The notes: generated from the sequence alone by a model not told the origin. Counted from the stretch's first letter, positions 1 to 12,756 are shown. The stretch is DNA of 64,000 nt from Acephala macrosclerotiorum (GCA_014904845.1 MU119316.1:104264-168263), one strand, 5' to 3'. Made by a program: numbers and translations.

Positions 1-263
1 TTTCGATACTCGATACACATTTTGCTCTGCAGGCCTCGCAAAGGCGCTCCTGCGAAGGGCTACAAAGTCTTCGACTTTAGTAATTTACTCTTATTTTAAG
101 TTTCAAGCTAAAAGCTCTTAATTTGAGCGTTCTATAAGCATTTGAAATTGGAATAGTTTTATTGAGATAAAGTTCCAGATTCTGCCGAGCGGTAAGAGCC
201 GATAAACTGATAAGCTCTTTAGTGCCTAAGGCAAAAACGCACTTCCTGCGAAGCCTCATATTA

Positions 264-282
264 CCAGGGGGACACCCCCTGG
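264..282. repeat. GC-rich hairpin, first of four
   Basis: CCAGGGGG and CCCCCTGG pair perfectly across a 3-nt ACA loop, followed by GGACCCCC. The same element returns at 483-501 with one stem mismatch (C to T). Confidence 0.85.
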
Positions 283-353
283 GACCCCCGTCTCTTATAT
301 TAAGTTACTACGATCGATTCAATCAATTTAAATCACTTTACTTAGTATATATT

Positions 354-371
354 CCAGGGGAGACCCCCTGG
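354..371. repeat. GC-rich hairpin, second of four
   Basis: CCAGGGG, loop, CCCCCTGG form an inverted repeat followed by GGACCCCCC. The decayed partner in the next repeat copy is at 574-592 (CTAGG, then CCTAG at the outer stem). Confidence 0.8.
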
Positions 372-617
372 GACCCCCCTCGAGAGCTGCGCAGCTGGAT
401 TTTTGAGTATTTTTACAGCTTGGAGCCTTAGTGCCTTAGGCAGAAACGCACTTCCGGCAGAGCCTCACACTAAAAGAATACTCTAGGGGGACACCCCCTG
501 GGACCCCCGTCTCTTATATTGAATTGCTACTATTGACTCTATTGATTATAAATAGTTATTACGATTATATTTACTAGGAAGAGACCCCCTAGGACCCCCC
601 TTGAAAGCTGCGCAGCT

Positions 618-1070
618 ATAGAGATATCCAGCACTTAAGTAAGCAAGTGCCTTAATGCCTAAGGCATAAACGAACTTAAGCAGTTTTGCGGTCGCGATTT
701 TTGCTGAGTGCGACTCTATTTATTGATTTGCGCAACAACGGATTAATAGAATAGCTTGAAACTTGGAATCTGGCGGTATTTAATTGAGTTTCAACTTATT
801 TGTAAGTCTTGTATGATTTGGATTAGCTGATATATTATAATTGTAGGCGCAGCGCGGTCGCACGTAATCGAGCTTTTGGTGTTCTTCACCGGATCGGCTG
901 CATATAAGTCCGAAGCTGCTGCGTAACTACCCCTGCTGTTAAATCCTTAATGGACCAATCAAATCGCTCCATTTGGGCACCTCGGTTAAATTTGAGCTCA
1001 TTGTGAGAAGTGTTGATGTCACGTGCATATAGAAAAGTTGACATTAGTCCTTAAGTCGGACAGGCAATAA
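618..1070. other. Low-AT flank without a recognised gene
   Basis: Base composition is much closer to normal fungal DNA than anything to the right as far as 4730. It includes a C-rich stretch around 928-990 (ACCCCTGCTG, GGGCACCTCGG) and shows little RIP damage. No open frame beyond about 70 codons and no RNA gene is seen. Composition collapses to extreme AT at about 1070, so that point is a real junction. Confidence 0.6.
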
Positions 1071-4000
1071 ATAAAATAATATAATTAATATTAAAATAAA
1101 TTTAAATAAAAAAACTATTAATAAATTTATTATATATAGTATTATAAATTATAAAAATATTTTAAAAAAAATTTCGAAAAATAAATCAAAGAAATATTAT
1201 TCGTTATAAAAAAAAACTTCGTTTAAAATTTAAAAAATCTCTTATACGAACGAGAAATTTAAATACTAAAAAATAAATAATCGATTATTAAAAAATTTAA
1301 AAAACTTAGTAAAAATAAAAAGTATTATAAATAAATTTTTTTTATATAAATATAATAAAAAATTTAATAAATAAAACTTTTATTCAAATATTTTATTTTT
1401 ATGAAAATCGATTTACGAATTATAATTTTAATAATTTTTAATTTAATAATCGAATAATTAATATTTCGATTAATTTTCAAATTATAAATTTTTAAATAAA
1501 AACTTTTAATAATATAATAAATATTATTTGAAATAATTTTTAAAACGATTTTTAAATTAATATAAATAATAATTAAACAAAATACAAAATTAAAACATTT
1601 ATTTACTTCGATAAATAATTAATATTACGATATTTTTATTGTAAAATAATAAAAATAAAAATTGTAAAAAATATAATATAATAAAATTATATATTTTTTT
1701 TTTAAAAAATTTTATAAATAATTAATTTCGAGAGTAATACTAATTACGTATTTTTTAATATATAAAAAGTTTTTACTTATTATAAACTAATTAATAATTT
1801 TTTTTATTTTTATTTTAATTGATTAATTAATTAATTAATTTACGAATTACGAATTATTTCAAATAAATTTAATTTATTGATTTATAATTAAATTTTTTTA
1901 TTTTGTATTTTATTATTTTTTTATATTAATAAAACGACGTTAAAAAATAAATTATTTTAATAAATTTTATTAAAAATTAATTAATTATATTATTTGAAAT
2001 TAAATAATTTAATTATAAAATTACAAAATTATAAAAATTACATATTAAATTACTTGAAATAATTAATATTAAAATAAATATAAAAAAAAAAATTATTTGT
2101 AATAATTATTTACAATAATTAATTTTATTTTTAATAAAAATTGAAATATAAAAAAAGAAATTATTTTATTGTTTTATATTTTAATTTTAATTTTTTTAAA
2201 AATCGCAATTCGCGAATTATTTATAATCGTTTTTAAATTAAAATAAAAAAATTAAAATAAAAAACTTTAATCGAAAAAAATCGATTAAAAAAATATTTAT
2301 TTAAAAAATACATTTTATTAAAACGAATAAAAGAATAAAATTTTAAATAAAAATTAAAATAAATATTTTTTTACAAAAAAATAATATAAATAAAAATTAA
2401 TTTTCAAAATAAATTTTATTTAAAAATAATAATTTGAAAATTTATATTTTTAAATTATCAAATTAATTTTTAATTTAAAAATCAAAATTAGTAAATTATT
2501 TATATTAAAATTTATTTTTTTCAATAAAAATTTTTTTTATTTTAATTATATTATTAATTTTTTTTAAAAAAAATTTTATAAATAATAAAAAAAATTTTTT
2601 AAAAATATAAAATTTCGAAAAATATATATTCGTATTAAAATTATAAATACTTTTTTTTGAAGTTTTTAAAATATTTTAATTCAAAAAAAATAATATTACG
2701 ATTTTTTTAAAATAATACAATAATATATACAAAAACTATAAAATTATTTCAAAAATCAAAAAAATACAATTTTTATAATATATTAATTCGATTTACAAAA
2801 AGTAAATTTAATTTATATTAAAATATAATATTAAAAACTATTTAAAAAAAAAATTTCACGAATACAATTAAAAATATTATTAAATAAATATAAAGTTTTT
2901 ATATAAAATTATTAATCAATTTATAAAAAAACTTTTAATAATAAAAATATATATAAATTTATTCGATTAAATATTTAAAAAATTAATTAAACGAAATAAA
3001 TTAAATAAATAATATTAAAAACGTAAATTTATAAAAAAAAATTTAATATATATTAAAAAACGAATTTTCAAAAAAAAACGATTACAAATCAATAGAAATA
3101 TTTATTTATAATTATAATAAAATATATAAAAAAATAATTATTATATATAAATATAAAAAAAAAACAATAATACAATAAAATTAATAATTTAAAATATTTG
3201 AAAATTTAATAAAAATATTTAAATATTATAATATAAAAAATAATTTTAAATACAATTAATAATTTATTATTTTTTATTTTATTCGAATTATTTATAAAAA
3301 AAATTCAATAAAAAATATATATAATTACTAAAAAAATTTATATCAAATTTCAATTTTCGATTTTACATATTATTTAAATTTAAAAAACTCAATAAATATT
3401 TATATTAAAATTTTTAATTTAAATAAATAATTTTATTAAAAAATTAAAATTTTTTTTTTTTTGAATTATTTAATAATTTAAAATCGCTTTAAGCGTTAAT
3501 ATTATAAAAATATTTTAAAAATTAAATAATATTATAATTTTTATAAATTAAAATTAAAATTAATTTGTTTTTTTTACGAAAATATAAACGAAAATTTTTT
3601 TTAATTATAAATAAAAAAAATATAATAATATAAAAAAAAATAAATATAAAATTTTATATAATTTAATATTAATTAAATTTTTGTAAAATATATTATTAAT
3701 TATTTAAAAAAATGTAATAAAAATCAATATTATATATAATAATTAATAAAACGAATAATATTATTTCGAGTATTTCAAATAAATAAAAAATAAAAAAATC
3801 GATTTTTTTATTAATTATTTTTTCGTAAATCGCTATTTATTTATAAATAAATTAATTAATCGTAAATATTATTATTAAAAAAACGATTAATAATATTATA
3901 ATTTTTAAAATCGTAATCGATTTTTATAATCGTTTATATTTAAAAATAATTAATATTAATATAATCAAATTATAAAACAAATAATTAAAAAAAATTTTAA

Positions 4001-4729
4001 TTACAATTTTAATAAACGTTTTAAAAATATATAAAAAATATAAAAATTTATTCAATTTATTATTTAAAAAAAAAATCAAATTAATATTAATAAATTCTTT
4101 TTTAAAAAAATCAAATTTATTATTATATATTTTTAATAATAATAATATTAACGTTCAAAGTTTTAATAAAACGATTATTAATAAATATAATAATAATAAA
4201 AAAATAAAAAATAAAATTCAAAATACACAAAAAAAACAAAAATAAAAAACGAAAATAAAAAAAAAATATATATATAATTATTAATTAATAATAAAAAAAC
4301 AGTATTTATTATTTGATTTTAATAAATATTAAAATTATTATAATAAAAAAAATATTTAAAATTAATTTTATAAAAATAAATTTTTTGTTATTAATTAAAA
4401 AAAAATATATTATTATTATTTTTAAATTATATTTTAATTTATTTAAATTAATTAATTGAAATAAAAAATACGAAATATTAAATATTAAAATAAAATATTA
4501 TATTATTTTTACGTATATAATTGGAAATTTTAATAATATTATTATAAATATTAAAAAATTTTAATTGTTTATTATTATTAAATAAAATTTCGAATTTGTT
4601 GAAATAATAATTATAAAAATAAAAATTGAATATAAAATTAAATATAAAATTTTTTTTTTTTTTATAAATAATATAAATTTTTTTTTTAAAATAATTATTT
4701 GTTATTACAATAAAAATAATAATTTGTAA
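1071..4729. repeat. Extreme AT block, heavily RIP-mutated repeat (left arm)
   Basis: Almost every remaining C or G sits in TCG, ACG, CGA or CGT, plus a few CAA/TTG. There are no readable frames, only long A/T runs and short palindromes. CpG survival argues against methyl-CpG deamination and for RIP-like CpA/CpT targeting. Both edges (1070 and 4730) are sharp. It is presumably an old repeat mutated over several rounds; the original element cannot be recognised. Confidence 0.7.
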
Positions 4730-4750
4730 ACGATCAAACGACAAAATCGC
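4730..4750 (+). repeat. Putative left terminal inverted repeat of the 55 kb element
   Basis: ACGATCAAACGACAAAATCG (first 20 nt) aligns with the reverse complement of 59977-59997. It is 15/21 identical, and four of the six mismatches are transitions as RIP would make. It lies exactly where extreme AT sequence changes to the milder interior. TAA (4727-4729) precedes it and TAA also follows the right copy. Confidence 0.45.
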
Positions 4751-7188
4751 ATGCGAAAACCGCGATCGTCGTATCAAATAAAGCGCGCGCACGGGTCGAG
4801 CGCCGCTTTCGCGGAGTATAAAGTTCGTGCGACGTTCTTTTTCTTTTTCTTTTCTTTTTACACAATTCAACAATACTTGTGCTCGCGACGCTAGACTTAC
4901 CTTGTCCACTCCTGTACGCGCTTTGCTTTCGGCCCTTCTATTTAGTCCAAGCTCACTTAGTGAGTTACACTACAATTGAGATTCATGCGTCGAGTAAGAT
5001 TTCTCGATCGCCTCTCTCAAATTTCGATACTGCGGACTTTTTGCGACGCCGATAATCGCTTTAGATTTGCCTCGCATTGACTCAAATACAAACTGAGTTA
5101 GCGCTAAATACTCTCGATTTATTTCGTCGTTGTACTATCACGGATTTTATACTATAATCTCTCGAAGATTGAGATACTGCGAGACTTAGTCTACACGCAT
5201 TGTAATACGGCAGTCAGTTATTGAAATGTTTTATGGTGACGCGATCTGATTTCTGTTTAGTTGCGCCGTTAGTAAATGACGTGTCGAGACGCTTTTTAAT
5301 GAGTTTCTTTGTCGCAGTACGTTTCATATTCGTTTTGATTACGCGGATTTGGATTAAATTCGAGACGACAGAATATCGAACTACGTTCGTTATAAGATTA
5401 GCAATTGAGACATCAAACGACGAGAAAGACTTAGATTGTACCAGTTTGCCTGGAATCTTCGCACGGGCGAATAGAGCAATATTCGAAGTCATGCGATTTC
5501 TTCTCGCGTCAATTGCTCGCATAAGAATTGAGATACCGACGACGAGAATACTTGAAATGTGTAAATCTATTTAAAACCTTCGAATAAGCGAATGCGATAG
5601 TATTCGAGATTATACGACTTCTCTATTTTTTCGATTATTACTACTTTTTTATTCGACTTTTCGCGACCTCGCCAATGATCGAGAAATGATACTAAGATCG
5701 GTCGATTGTAGTGGATAGCGAAGGATAGTAACTGCGGATGGACATTTTTCGGTATAAGAGTGCAAAATCGAAGATCTTAGGATTTTGCAACTGCGGTGAA
5801 TCTCTTTAAGCGAGAGAGAAGTAGTATTGACGCTAAAGCATTTTTGACAGTAAAAAACGTTAAGAGAGAGAAGAGAATGGCACACTAAGAGCGTACAGTA
5901 GGTCGCAGAGCGTATTCCGATTTTGCGAGAGCAGTGCGAGAAACCTAATATGAATTTTTTGATTTTCCTTTTTACTATTTTTCTGTAGTTCGATTTGTGT
6001 AATTAGTAGTGAACCGAGAATTTCTTGAATACTTTCAATCGTTTTTACGCGCTCGAAATAGATACTTTTGCTTTTAAACCGTATATTTATGTGTCAACTT
6101 TTCTACGTTTTAAGAGCGCAATAAACCGTCGCAAACTTGCCTCGAAATCAGTTAATATTTTCGACAAACTCTAGTGCACTAAATCGAGTAATACAAAACT
6201 CAGCACGTCGCAATCAATAGTAGTAGTTAGCGAGCTTGAAATTCGAAGTAAATTCTGAGATCGAGATATTTAGACTAGTAGTAATAGTAATTAACTTTGG
6301 ACATTTGAACAGAGAACGGTATAATTACCGATGAAAACGACGACGATTACGATTTTTTTTTTATCGAACAATTGCTATATATTACGCTCTAGAGAGAAAG
6401 CTTTACAGTAAAGAATCAGCGTTCGAATAATACAGTTTTCAGGATTAAGAATGCAATTGTAAAAAAGAGAAACGGCTCTTTTAATAATAACGAGTCGATA
6501 CTAAGTAGTAACTCAGGCGATAGTTTAAGTGAATACGCTTTTATTACTCTATATCGTGAAAACAGACGACTAGTTTCTCTAATATAGCGTAGAAGATCCA
6601 ATTGTGCAATTGGACAATGACGACTCAAATGTCTCTGAAACCGAAGTCGATGACAATAGTTCTTATATCGAAAGCGCAACGATAGACGAGGACCTTCTCG
6701 ATAATTCAAAGACTATTATCGAGTCGACAATTTCGATCTTTTTCAGCAATTTTAATATATAGTACGATATTAACGATTTTTTTAAAACGGTACAGCGTTC
6801 GCAGCGCTTTAAACGAAAATTTTCGACGTCCGATTTTATACGTTTTTATACTTTTTCTTTTTTTCGTGCATCGAGCGAGTTATTGTACGATTACATTAGT
6901 GCAACAAACCAATATACGGTCTACGCCAGATTCGAGATCACGATATACTCTTTTGCTTATTATTATCAGTTTTCACTTTGTATTAAAGCGTTACCAAAGA
7001 ATTAGTTTATTCATAAGAATTATTTTTACATTAATCGAAATTCAGTAAACGAATACGAGTTGAAAATGCTTAACTCTATACTCGATACCGATCTCGTCGA
7101 TAAAAAGAAGAAATAGTAATAAGAATTGAAATAAAGAAAAAACGAAGTCTATAGTAAGAACAACGAATTGAAATAAGAAATAAATAAT
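4751..7188. other. Left interior segment, no gene recognised, short direct repeats
   Basis: A CpG-dense stretch at 4745-4830 lies just inside the terminal repeat, followed by a pyrimidine tract (4838-4860). The segment starting CTTCGCACGGGCGAATAG at 5457 returns, changed, at 5578 (CTTCGAATAAGCGAATGC), a 121-bp offset. Frames at 5214-5574 are open on both strands at once, so neither can be trusted. Ser/Asp-rich frames near 6450-6720 may be the N-terminal part of the MYB/SANT gene downstream, but they do not join cleanly. Confidence 0.5.
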
Positions 7189-8290
7189 TTGATAATAATA
7201 ATAACGACCGAAAGCGTCGATAGTACTTATTCATTCGACGAAAATGGAAATCTAAGATTAATTGAGCGACAGCGGTTTTTACTTTCTCGCGATCTTTTGC
7301 CAAAATCAAGTTATAACGAGATAAAGAGTCGCAATAATAACGACGAAAAATTTAATGACAACAAAGTCGACTCAAAGAAAAATAATGAAAAATTACGTTT
7401 TATAAAGTGAAAACGATTGTTTTCATTTTACGACGATTTAATGCAAAAAAAGCGCAAATACCGTTTTTAATAAAAGTCTATTTACTAACATAGACTATAC
7501 TCCAAGTACTATCGACGCTCTTTTAAATTTTACTCTTTTTATAATCAAAGTTCGACAATCGCTGCGATTTCTAGTATCAAAAGTCAATTATTTTCGTTAG
7601 CGCCTTTTGTACTACACGCTATACATACAAACATATCGCTCGATTACTACAATTTTAATCGATCGTTCAAAAGCGTTCTATCGACGCTAATTGAAATTAC
7701 GTTCCGTTTACTCTTTTCACACTATTACTTTTTTATAGTAGTAATTCGAGATAATTGTAACGAGTGAAAAATTTCTTTTAATTAAATCGCTCGATTTATC
7801 GAAAGTATCGATTATATAGAGAAGATCGACGATTTTACTATTAAACCGATAAAACAATATTCGTTTTATTTGATTGGTTTTAGTCGGTATACTTTGTTCC
7901 AATTTTCGTTTAATAAAGAAATTGTATCGACGACGCGTTCTCGATCTCAGGATAGTAGAGCTATTAATACTGGGATTTTTACATCGCGAAATAAGTCGTC
8001 AAATAGTGACGACAGTGGATTGAGCGATAGTAATCTCGAGTCTAGTAGCGACGATAACGAGTATTCGAGCGGGGACGAATAGAGCCGTTCGAGCACGAGC
8101 AAGTATAGTCGATGGAATGGCATAGACGAGCAGCGCTTATTAGTATACAAAAAAAAAGACAAGTTTTAGAATTGAATCTTTAAAAAATTTCCAGACAGGA
8201 CTTCGATTGTAGTATACACACGTTGAACTATAGTATAGCGCAAAATCAAATAAACTTCTTTCTATAGATAAATAGACGGCAGTTCAAGTT
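7189..8290 (+). pseudogene. MYB/SANT-like DNA-binding protein, decayed
   Basis: One reading frame runs the full length with only scattered stops. The first ~290 codons are low-complexity, ending in a Ser/Asp-rich stretch (DDSGLSDSNLESSSDDNEYS, about 8008-8070). A C-terminal SANT-like domain follows at about 8110-8250: RWNGIDEQRLLVYKK, then IFKKFPDRTS, then TR-stop-TI. Two of the three conserved Trp positions of the helices read TAG and TGA (KF*N*IF), and the third, after TR, reads TGA. This is what G-to-A change of TGG codons gives. Such a domain usually binds DNA in the nucleus. The gene is the first recognisable one inside the left end of the element, opposite the DUF3435 gene; MYB/SANT genes are, as I recall, recurrent Starship genes at the end away from the captain. 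The true start is not known. Confidence 0.72.
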
Positions 8291-8589
8291 TTATATTTAT
8301 TTGCTTTTAAGTCTCTACTGGAACGAATATCTAATGAGAATCTCGTTTTTCTATCGGTTAGTTTCAACGCGAAAGTATAGTACGATCGAGAGAAACGGCG
8401 TTCAAAGCGAAGAAAATTGAGTATTAATAGAATTGGATAATTATTAAAACAAAAATAGAGACGAGTAAAGTAAAAGCATTGGTTTTCTTACTATGTATTG
8501 TAATAAAAAGTACTAAGATTATTATAAGAATCTTCTCTTGATTTATATTGTATTAAATTTTTAAATTATTTGTATTATTATTATTGTTA

Positions 8590-8762
8590 TTCTTTCAATT
8601 TTTTTTATTTTTTTTCATTTTTCTTTATTTCTTTTTATTTTTTTTCATTTCTTCTCATTTCTCTTTATTTCTTTTTATTTCTTCTCATTTCTTCTCATCT
8701 TTTCTTATCTCTTCTCATTTCTTCTCATTTTTTCTCATTTCTTTTCATTTTTTTTCATTTTG
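8590..8762. repeat. Pyrimidine low-complexity tract (TTTCTYATTTC)n
   Basis: About 170 bp of imperfect TTTTTCATTTC, TTCTCATTTC and TTTTTATTTC units. Open frames over it (Phe/Ser-rich) are products of the repeat, not a gene. Confidence 0.85.
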
Positions 8763-11066
8763 TATTGCATTTTCAAATTCAAACAATAAACTAAAAATAG
8801 AAATAGAAATAGTATTACTACTAGTGAAATGCTTTTTTAAATCCAAATTCCGCGGTTTATTATTTCTCTTATTATTATTTTTATTATCGTTACTTTTTCT
8901 TTAAAACTTATCATTATTTTTAACGTTCAACTCATTGTCAAATGCGTTACACTCTCAATTAATCTAGTATCCCTAATCGGTTTCATAGTTTTAATTGTTA
9001 TCTCTTGTCTCGTTATCGTTTATAGAGACTATAAATATCAAATTTGACGATCTCGACTTAAATAAAAATTTAATAGCGTGAGTATTTATAAACACATCTT
9101 ACTAAGCGATGTTTGCAATTCGCTTTCTTTATATATCGAATACAACTAATGAAATCGTAATCGAAATATTTCGTTTTTCAAAAAGTTTTCTCACAGATTT
9201 CTATTTTCAATTTCAATCGTTTTAATTCAATTTTGACTTCCAATTTCAACGCTTTTCAAGCTATTTATTTCTAAGAATTTTTTCGCGTAGATTCGTATAT
9301 CGATCTATTACGACTAATATTTTGAGATTAGAAAACTTATTATGAAATTGCGTACTTTTAAACTCGTATTTAATAGTATCAATAAACTTCTTTAAATTAA
9401 CGTTAGTAATTATCTCAATATAATTAAACAAACATTAATCAAAAATAAAATCTCGTCGTCAAAATAAGTCTATAAATCGAAAATTGTAAACGTCGTACTT
9501 CGAATTAAAGTAAATTATTCTTTTAGTGTTTTTCGATTATGTTCAAAAGAAATAAATACGATAAAAGTAATCTCGTACGAAAATTCGCGATTTACGATAA
9601 ACGTATAATACGAGAAATATTAAAAGCGAATATATTTTACTGTTTTGAGACTTTAAAAGTAAAAAAGTATTGCTATCGAAAAATCGTAATTGAGAAAAAG
9701 TTTCTTCTCATATCAAATATCGAATTTCGATAGGCAATTTTTAAAAACTAAAGAAACTTTTAATCTTTTTACAATAGTTCAAAAATTTTAAAGCATTTTG
9801 TAATAATTAATTTCTTATTTTAATGTTTTAATTCGTGTTTTTAGAATTATTGATTTTTTTATATTACGCGTTATTATTTGTTTTTATTCTTTTTATATTT
9901 GAGATACTTTCATTGAAATTTAGTACAATATTTTCTTTTAATCGCTTTAAAATTCAAGAGAAAAAAAAATGCTTTGTTTAACTCGATAGATTTCTATAGA
10001 CGACTAATACAAAAATTATACAAAAAACGTTTTTAAAAAATCTCGTGTCAAAATTTATTTGTTTTTTCTCTAATTACTTTCTTTTTCATTTCTGTATTTT
10101 TTTCAATTTTTGCTTTCTACTTTTTTTCGAAGTACTCTACTAACAAATAAAAGATTTCAAAGATTTTATTTAATGCATTTTTTGAACGTCGTAATTCTAC
10201 AATATATAAAAATATAAATAGAAAACAAAAAGACTTTTCGACTATATATTTTCTACAATCAACAAAATTGTCCTTTGAATTGATAATATTCTATACTCTC
10301 GAAGACTCACGAGACTAAAACTTTTATTTGAAAAGAATCAAATCTATAGTTATTATAGAATGTACATTTCGTAGAAAAATGAAATATTGTTTGACGTTAA
10401 TAATATATATTATAAAGAGATTTCAATATATTTCTACAAAACGCATAAAGTAATTTATCAATTTTTTATTTACACTCAAACATACCAAAGTATTATCAGC
10501 GAACTTTGATTACAATTTACTAATATTTTTCAAGTATTCGCCGTTCGAAAAAACGTTTACAATTGAGATCTCGATAAAGAATCTGTCTACAAATTCTGTA
10601 TTTGATTTTATCAATTCCTGCGAAATATTTTTTTAAATACTTTTTTAGAGAAAAAAATCGATTAAAAAAAGTATAAACTATTTTAAATCAATCTCGTATA
10701 CGATTTTCGATTTGAAACGTACATCTAAAATTGAAAACTTTTAATCGACTAATACAATGCTAAAGTATCGCTTTTTAAACTGTTGTGCGATCGAATCAAA
10801 GAAAAATCGAAAGATTTCAAAGAAATCAAACGAAGTATCAAAGAATATCGCGATCGATATTATTCAACGTAGTAAAAACTGTTAAAAGAACAATGTTTAC
10901 TTATTTATATTAGTAATACATAATTCTCATACAAAGACAAAAACTTGCTTTTTCAAGCAATAATAATTAATCAATTACTATTCTGTGCTTTTGAGCGAGT
11001 TGAACAAAGTTATTGCGGAAATTGAGTAGTGCGTCGAGAAATTCTAAAATAATATTACATTGATAC
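8763..11066. other. No gene recognised
   Basis: AT-rich RIP-type sequence. One 64-codon frame at 9539-9733 (plus) is Lys/Ile/Tyr-rich and matches nothing I know. There are no repeats of note. Confidence 0.5.
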
Positions 11067-11788
11067 TTATAGCGTTATACTATTCAGTCTAGAAATGTAG
11101 ACTTGCAAAATACTAAGTAAATCTAATAATCGAGTTTTTCGACGACTACGAAAATATTTGAAAAAAACAAAATCGAAAAAAGCTAATTTTTTTTCTATTT
11201 TAAAGTATGTAAAAACGGTCTTCGTTTGATAATAATCACGATTGTCTCCGCCGTAAATAATAAAGAGTCGCAATAAGATTCTTCGATAATTTTATCTCGA
11301 TAAAAGAATTTCAAAAAAGCGTTTAATTAATTTCTCGATCTTTTAGAAAATAAAATAATAGCGATCGTAAAATTTGAAAAAAAAAAAAATTTAATAATAC
11401 GTATAATGAAAAAGAAATCGTGTGAGATTCGAAAGATTTCTATAATTGTTTTTTTCTACCAATGAAAAAAATTGATAATAGAATAATTAAAAAGAAATAC
11501 TATTAATAGTCGGTCTATCGTTTAATTAGTATCGAGTAAATAAGCGCTCGAAGAAGTAGTCGTTTCGTAGATAGAAAAAGAGATCATCGATTGTTTTTGC
11601 AAGTAAAATGCAAATTCCGAAGACGATATAATAGTGGACGCTCTAGTAATAAAAAGAAATAAAATCTGTAGTTCGCAAATAGAGAAGAAAAAGCAATAAA
11701 TGGAAAAGCAATTTGCTTCGTTTTGCAAGTATTTTTTATATGCACTATTTATTTTAACGTTTTCGTTTAAAATCGTCGCTAGAGACAT
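11067..11788 (-). pseudogene. Unidentified decayed reading frame
   Basis: Two open pieces lie on the minus strand: 11522-11788 (88 codons, including ITRASTIISSSEFAFYLQKQ) and 11067-11273 (68 codons, including YGGDNRDYYQTKTVF and FRSRRKTRLLD). They are in different frames and separated by a stop-rich A/T run. The basic and acidic residues are distributed as in a real protein rather than random AT sequence, so they are likely two parts of one RIP-damaged gene. I do not recognise the family. Confidence 0.35.
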
Positions 11789-11956
11789 CGAATTTCAAAC
11801 TCAGATCAAGAAATGGATTAAGACTTAAGAATATTTCTCGAGCGCTTTCTACAATTAAAACCAATAAAAAAAAGAGAAACAATTGGTAATTATAAGCGTT
11901 GAACTCATACAATGGAAATCAATAAGCAAATATAATCGAAACACGCTGTATTAATA

Positions 11957-12047
11957 CCTAGTGCACTTTAATAGTGTTTAGTGTACTCTGGCAATGTTTA
12001 GCGCACTCTGGCAATGCCTAGTGTACTGTGTCAATGATTAGCGTTGT
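11957..12047 (+). repeat. 20-bp minisatellite array A
   Basis: Exact 20-bp period at 11957, 11977, 11997, 12017 and a partial unit at 12037. The best unit is TTTAGCGCACTCTGGCAATG (11997-12016). Units differ mostly by transitions. The same unit, reversed and diverged, forms array B at 15330. Confidence 0.85.
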
Positions 12048-12711
12048 ATTCTCACTTGAGAGTTGAATTAGAATTGTTTGATAAAGAATATTCGTTCGAG
12101 ATATTACAATATCGCAAAAAGATTAACTAGAAACGAGTAAAGCGCAGAAAAAACAAATCATTACTCTATAAAAGAATAAAACAAAACAATTTGTCGAATA
12201 TATTTAAATAAGTGTAATAATACTAATTCTATGTCTCGAAATTATAAAAGTGATTTCTTTAGTATTTTAACAATACTAATAAACTATTTTCAATTGTATT
12301 TCTTTTTACTGTACAAATAACCAGTAGTAAAAAGCAGTAGTGAAACGATTTGCTAATAAGATATTAGTCTCAAGAGAAAACCGAAGCAAATAATTCTACG
12401 TAGAATAAAACGTAAAATAAAAAATTCAAATAACGATATTTGTTTAATAATACTGGAAAATTGTATAAAAAGAACGTCTATTTACTATTATTTGTCTTTA
12501 TATATACATTCAAAGGTCAAGTTTGATCGTTTCTCGAATATGTATACAGATCTAATATTCGTTTCTCAAGTACTTTTTTGTATGATCTTTTACAAATTGT
12601 ACTATTTAAAACGTATCAATTAATAAAACGCGAAACGGCAAATCGATTTATATAGACTTCGACCAGTGAGAAAAAAACGATTGATTTTTTCTACTTTTTT
12701 TTATTTTTTTT

Positions 12712-12713
<2 letters not shown>

Positions 12714-12756
<43 letters not shown>
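12714..12756. repeat. 43-nt homopolymer T run
   Basis: An uninterrupted T run sits inside a longer T-rich tract (12686-12773). On the minus strand it would be a poly(A) tail, so it may mark the 3' end of a retroposed element lying to its right, but no such element is recognised. Confidence 0.8.

Larger units (their letters stand above)
218..700. repeat. Tandem ~210-220 bp repeat, two full copies and a partial third
   Basis: The phrase AGTGCCTWAGGCARAAACGCAC recurs at 220, 430 and, changed, near 655, so the period is about 209-225 bp. Each full copy holds, in order, the AGTGCC box, a GC-rich hairpin, an AT-rich linker, a second GC-rich hairpin and the palindrome AGCTGCGCAGCT (385-396 and 606-617). 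The copies differ mainly by C/T and G/A changes. No reading frame explains it. I do not recognise the family. Confidence 0.85.

Noticed and set aside
1071..4729. Plasmodium, Dictyostelium or mitochondrial origin suggested by extreme AT
   Set aside because: Residual C is concentrated in CpG, and the neighbouring relics (DUF3435, DUF3723, TAM methyltransferase) are families of filamentous fungi; RIP explains the composition.
4478..4909. 143-codon minus frame starting MDKVSLASRAQVLL
   Set aside because: It crosses the left border of the 55 kb block and runs into pure AT sequence, so it is a chance join of two unrelated sequences.
5214..5574. Overlapping 102- and 117-codon frames on opposite strands
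   Set aside because: Both strands are open over the same bases and neither shows a domain; direct repeats in the DNA explain the openness at least in part.
8570..8904. Phe/Ser-rich frames of 74 and 106 codons
   Set aside because: They translate a pyrimidine microsatellite.
11957..12047. CRISPR-like array (regular 20-bp repeats)
   Set aside because: Units are contiguous with no unique spacers, and the sequence is eukaryotic with introns.
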